The translations under genes and the position numbers were made by a program. This document shows positions 62,694-63,784 of a DNA stretch of 63,784 bases, piece by piece (position 1 is the stretch's first letter; every line of letters begins with the position of its first letter). The stretch comes from an uncultured Saprospiraceae bacterium (GTDB taxonomy: Bacteria > Bacteroidota > Bacteroidia > Chitinophagales > Saprospiraceae). Location of the stretch: contig CALLAE010000032.1 in NCBI GenBank assembly GCA_938002665.1, forward strand, positions 1 through 63,784, read 5' to 3'. The notes beneath the pieces are model-generated. The model ran no database searches. It saw nothing but the letters and a program-made list of their open reading frames with translations, and was not told the DNA's origin.

Positions 62694-63716
62694 CTACTTA
62701 TAAATTCCGATAAAGCGCTCTTCACCTCTTACATAGCCCCTGTACATGCCTGGAGTATTGAAAGGCATAGCGATATTGCCATCTTTATCTAAGGCAACCA
62801 AACCTCCAGATCCTCCTGCTTTTTTGAGTTTTTTATTGATAATATGGTCAGCAGCTTCTTGGAGAGTGACGCCTTTGTATGCCATCATAGCTGAGACATC
62901 ATGGGCAACTGCATATCTGATGAAATACTCTCCATGTCCAGTGCAGGATACACCGCAAGTCTTATTATCTGCATAGGTACCTGCCCCGATGACAGGGCTA
63001 TCTCCTATCCTATTGTACTTTTTATTAGTCATACCGCCAGTAGAAGTACCCGCCACTATATTGCCAGCTTTGTCTAAGGCAACCACTCCCACAGTGCCAT
63101 ATTTAGAATCTTGAAAGGGCTCAAATGCAGCCCCCATAGTCTTTTCTTGCTCCAAAATTTTCTGAAGGCTATTCCAGCGCCTTTCCGTTCTAAAGTATTC
63201 TGGTGGAGCTATTTCCAGCCCTTGCTCCTGACTGAACTTATCAGCACCCTCACCCGCCATAAATACATGCTCACTATTCTCTAATACAGCCTGAGCTGCC
63301 AGAATTGGGTTTTTGATGGTTTTTATACCTCCTACGGCGCCTGCTTCTAGATCAGACCCACGCATGATAGAAGCATCTAGCTCATTAGTACCTGAATGGG
63401 TAAAAACAGCTCCTTTACCAGCATTGAATAAAGGAGAATTTTCTAGATGGATGATTGTCTTGGTCACAGCATCCATACTTGTTCCACCATTTTTCAATAT
63501 TTCCGATCCTATATCTAAGGCCGTATTGAGCGCATCAGTGTAGGCTTTTTCTTGTGCTTCAGATAGGTTTTCTTTTAGTATTGTACCTGCTCCTCCATGC
63601 AGTACCATGGCAAAGTCTGCACTTTTCTGAAGGGTTTCGATATCTTGAGTTTGATTAGAGGAGCATGCCCAAAGAAGACACAGGCTGAAGGCTGCTATTG
63701 TCGCTTTATAAAACAT
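62694..63716 (-). CDS. Isoaspartyl peptidase / type 2 L-asparaginase, lipoprotein
   Basis: 340 residues. The signal sequence ends in a lipobox (LLWACSS, Cys18), placing it on the outer side of a membrane. The Ntn-hydrolase core has MVLHGGAGTIL, NAGKGAVFTHSGTNELDASIM and the autocatalytic nucleophile Thr in KYGTVGVVALD, then TSTGGMTNKKYNRIGDSPVIGAGTYAD. It hydrolyses beta-aspartyl peptides and asparagine after self-cleavage into two chains. It is a second asparaginase-class gene near the short one at 55.2 kb, but of an unrelated fold. The region from 63717 to the window end has no gene. Confidence 0.93.
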   Translation of the reverse strand: MFYKATIAAFSLCLLWACSSNQTQDIETLQKSADFAMVLHGGAGTILKENLSEAQEKAYTDALNTALDIGSEILKNGGTSMDAVTKTIIHLENSPLFNAGKGAVFTHSGTNELDASIMRGSDLEAGAVGGIKTIKNPILAAQAVLENSEHVFMAGEGADKFSQEQGLEIAPPEYFRTERRWNSLQKILEQEKTMGAAFEPFQDSKYGTVGVVALDKAGNIVAGTSTGGMTNKKYNRIGDSPVIGAGTYADNKTCGVSCTGHGEYFIRYAVAHDVSAMMAYKGVTLQEAADHIINKKLKKAGGSGGLVALDKDGNIAMPFNTPGMYRGYVRGEERFIGIYK

Positions 63717-63784
63717 AGATTACTATTACAAAAGTTATTTGTGATAGGTAAGATAAACAATGATTGCCGCTTGGATAAGATAGC

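Overview
This 63.8 kb window is chromosomal DNA of a low-GC member of the Bacteroidota, probably a Saprospiria-, Cytophagia- or Flavobacteriia-like gliding or surface-dwelling marine type. The basis is the gene content: type IX secretion (T9SS) cargo with gliding-type or type-A-like C-terminal sorting domains, a PorP/SprF protein, a TonB-dependent receptor with a carboxypeptidase-regulatory N-domain, DUF5689 and DUF4249-like lipoproteins, an S46 dipeptidyl peptidase, an OmpA protein with thrombospondin-3 repeats, a WbqC protein, and several exact TAnnTTTG promoter -7 boxes. I see no rRNA or tRNA genes, CRISPR array, insertion sequence, prophage or att site. The genus cannot be named from the sequence alone.

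Layout. 1-9.4 kb: the 3' part of a giant T9SS surface protein, with six near-identical 468-bp repeats and a gliding-motility C-terminal domain, followed by its PorP/SprF partner. 9.5-13.7 kb: lepB, an exported propeller-like protein and a secreted subtilase. 13.7-21.7 kb: trmN6, then a TonB-dependent receptor with a double-DUF5689 lipoprotein, divergent from an exported EEP nuclease and a Pif1-like helicase; this looks like a nucleic-acid acquisition locus. 21.7-26.3 kb: a 50-residue membrane protein, miaE, a family 2 glycosyltransferase, a WbqC protein and a dynamin-like GTPase. 26.3-31.2 kb: a 1627-residue secreted repeat protein. 31.6-35.7 kb: an S46 peptidase and dnaK. 35.8-43.1 kb: a DUF4249-like lipoprotein, panB-mltG, a lipoprotein, tilS, an exported protein of unknown function, a peroxiredoxin-like protein and mdh. 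43.2-50.5 kb: an M43-type metalloprotease, sucC, a cytochrome oxidase subunit III-like protein, dciA-like-recF, pdhA, a TPR protein and ribH. 50.5-63.8 kb: pyrC, purK-purE, an OmpA protein, a short asparaginase-domain protein, an aminotransferase, a thioredoxin-like protein, pyrR-pyrB, YfhO and an isoaspartyl peptidase/asparaginase.

The genes combine housekeeping functions (pyrimidine, purine, riboflavin and pantothenate synthesis, TCA cycle and pyruvate oxidation, tRNA modification, replication and repair) with secreted and surface equipment for attachment and for breaking down protein and probably nucleic acid. Packing is tight: several convergent pairs overlap at their 3' ends, operon partners share stop/start bases, and about a quarter of the genes appear to start with TTG or GTG. 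The most interesting items are the nuclease/DUF5689/TonB locus, the two giant repeat proteins, the apparently non-canonical start of purK, and the lysine-rich tail of malate dehydrogenase together with its coupling to a peroxiredoxin-like gene.
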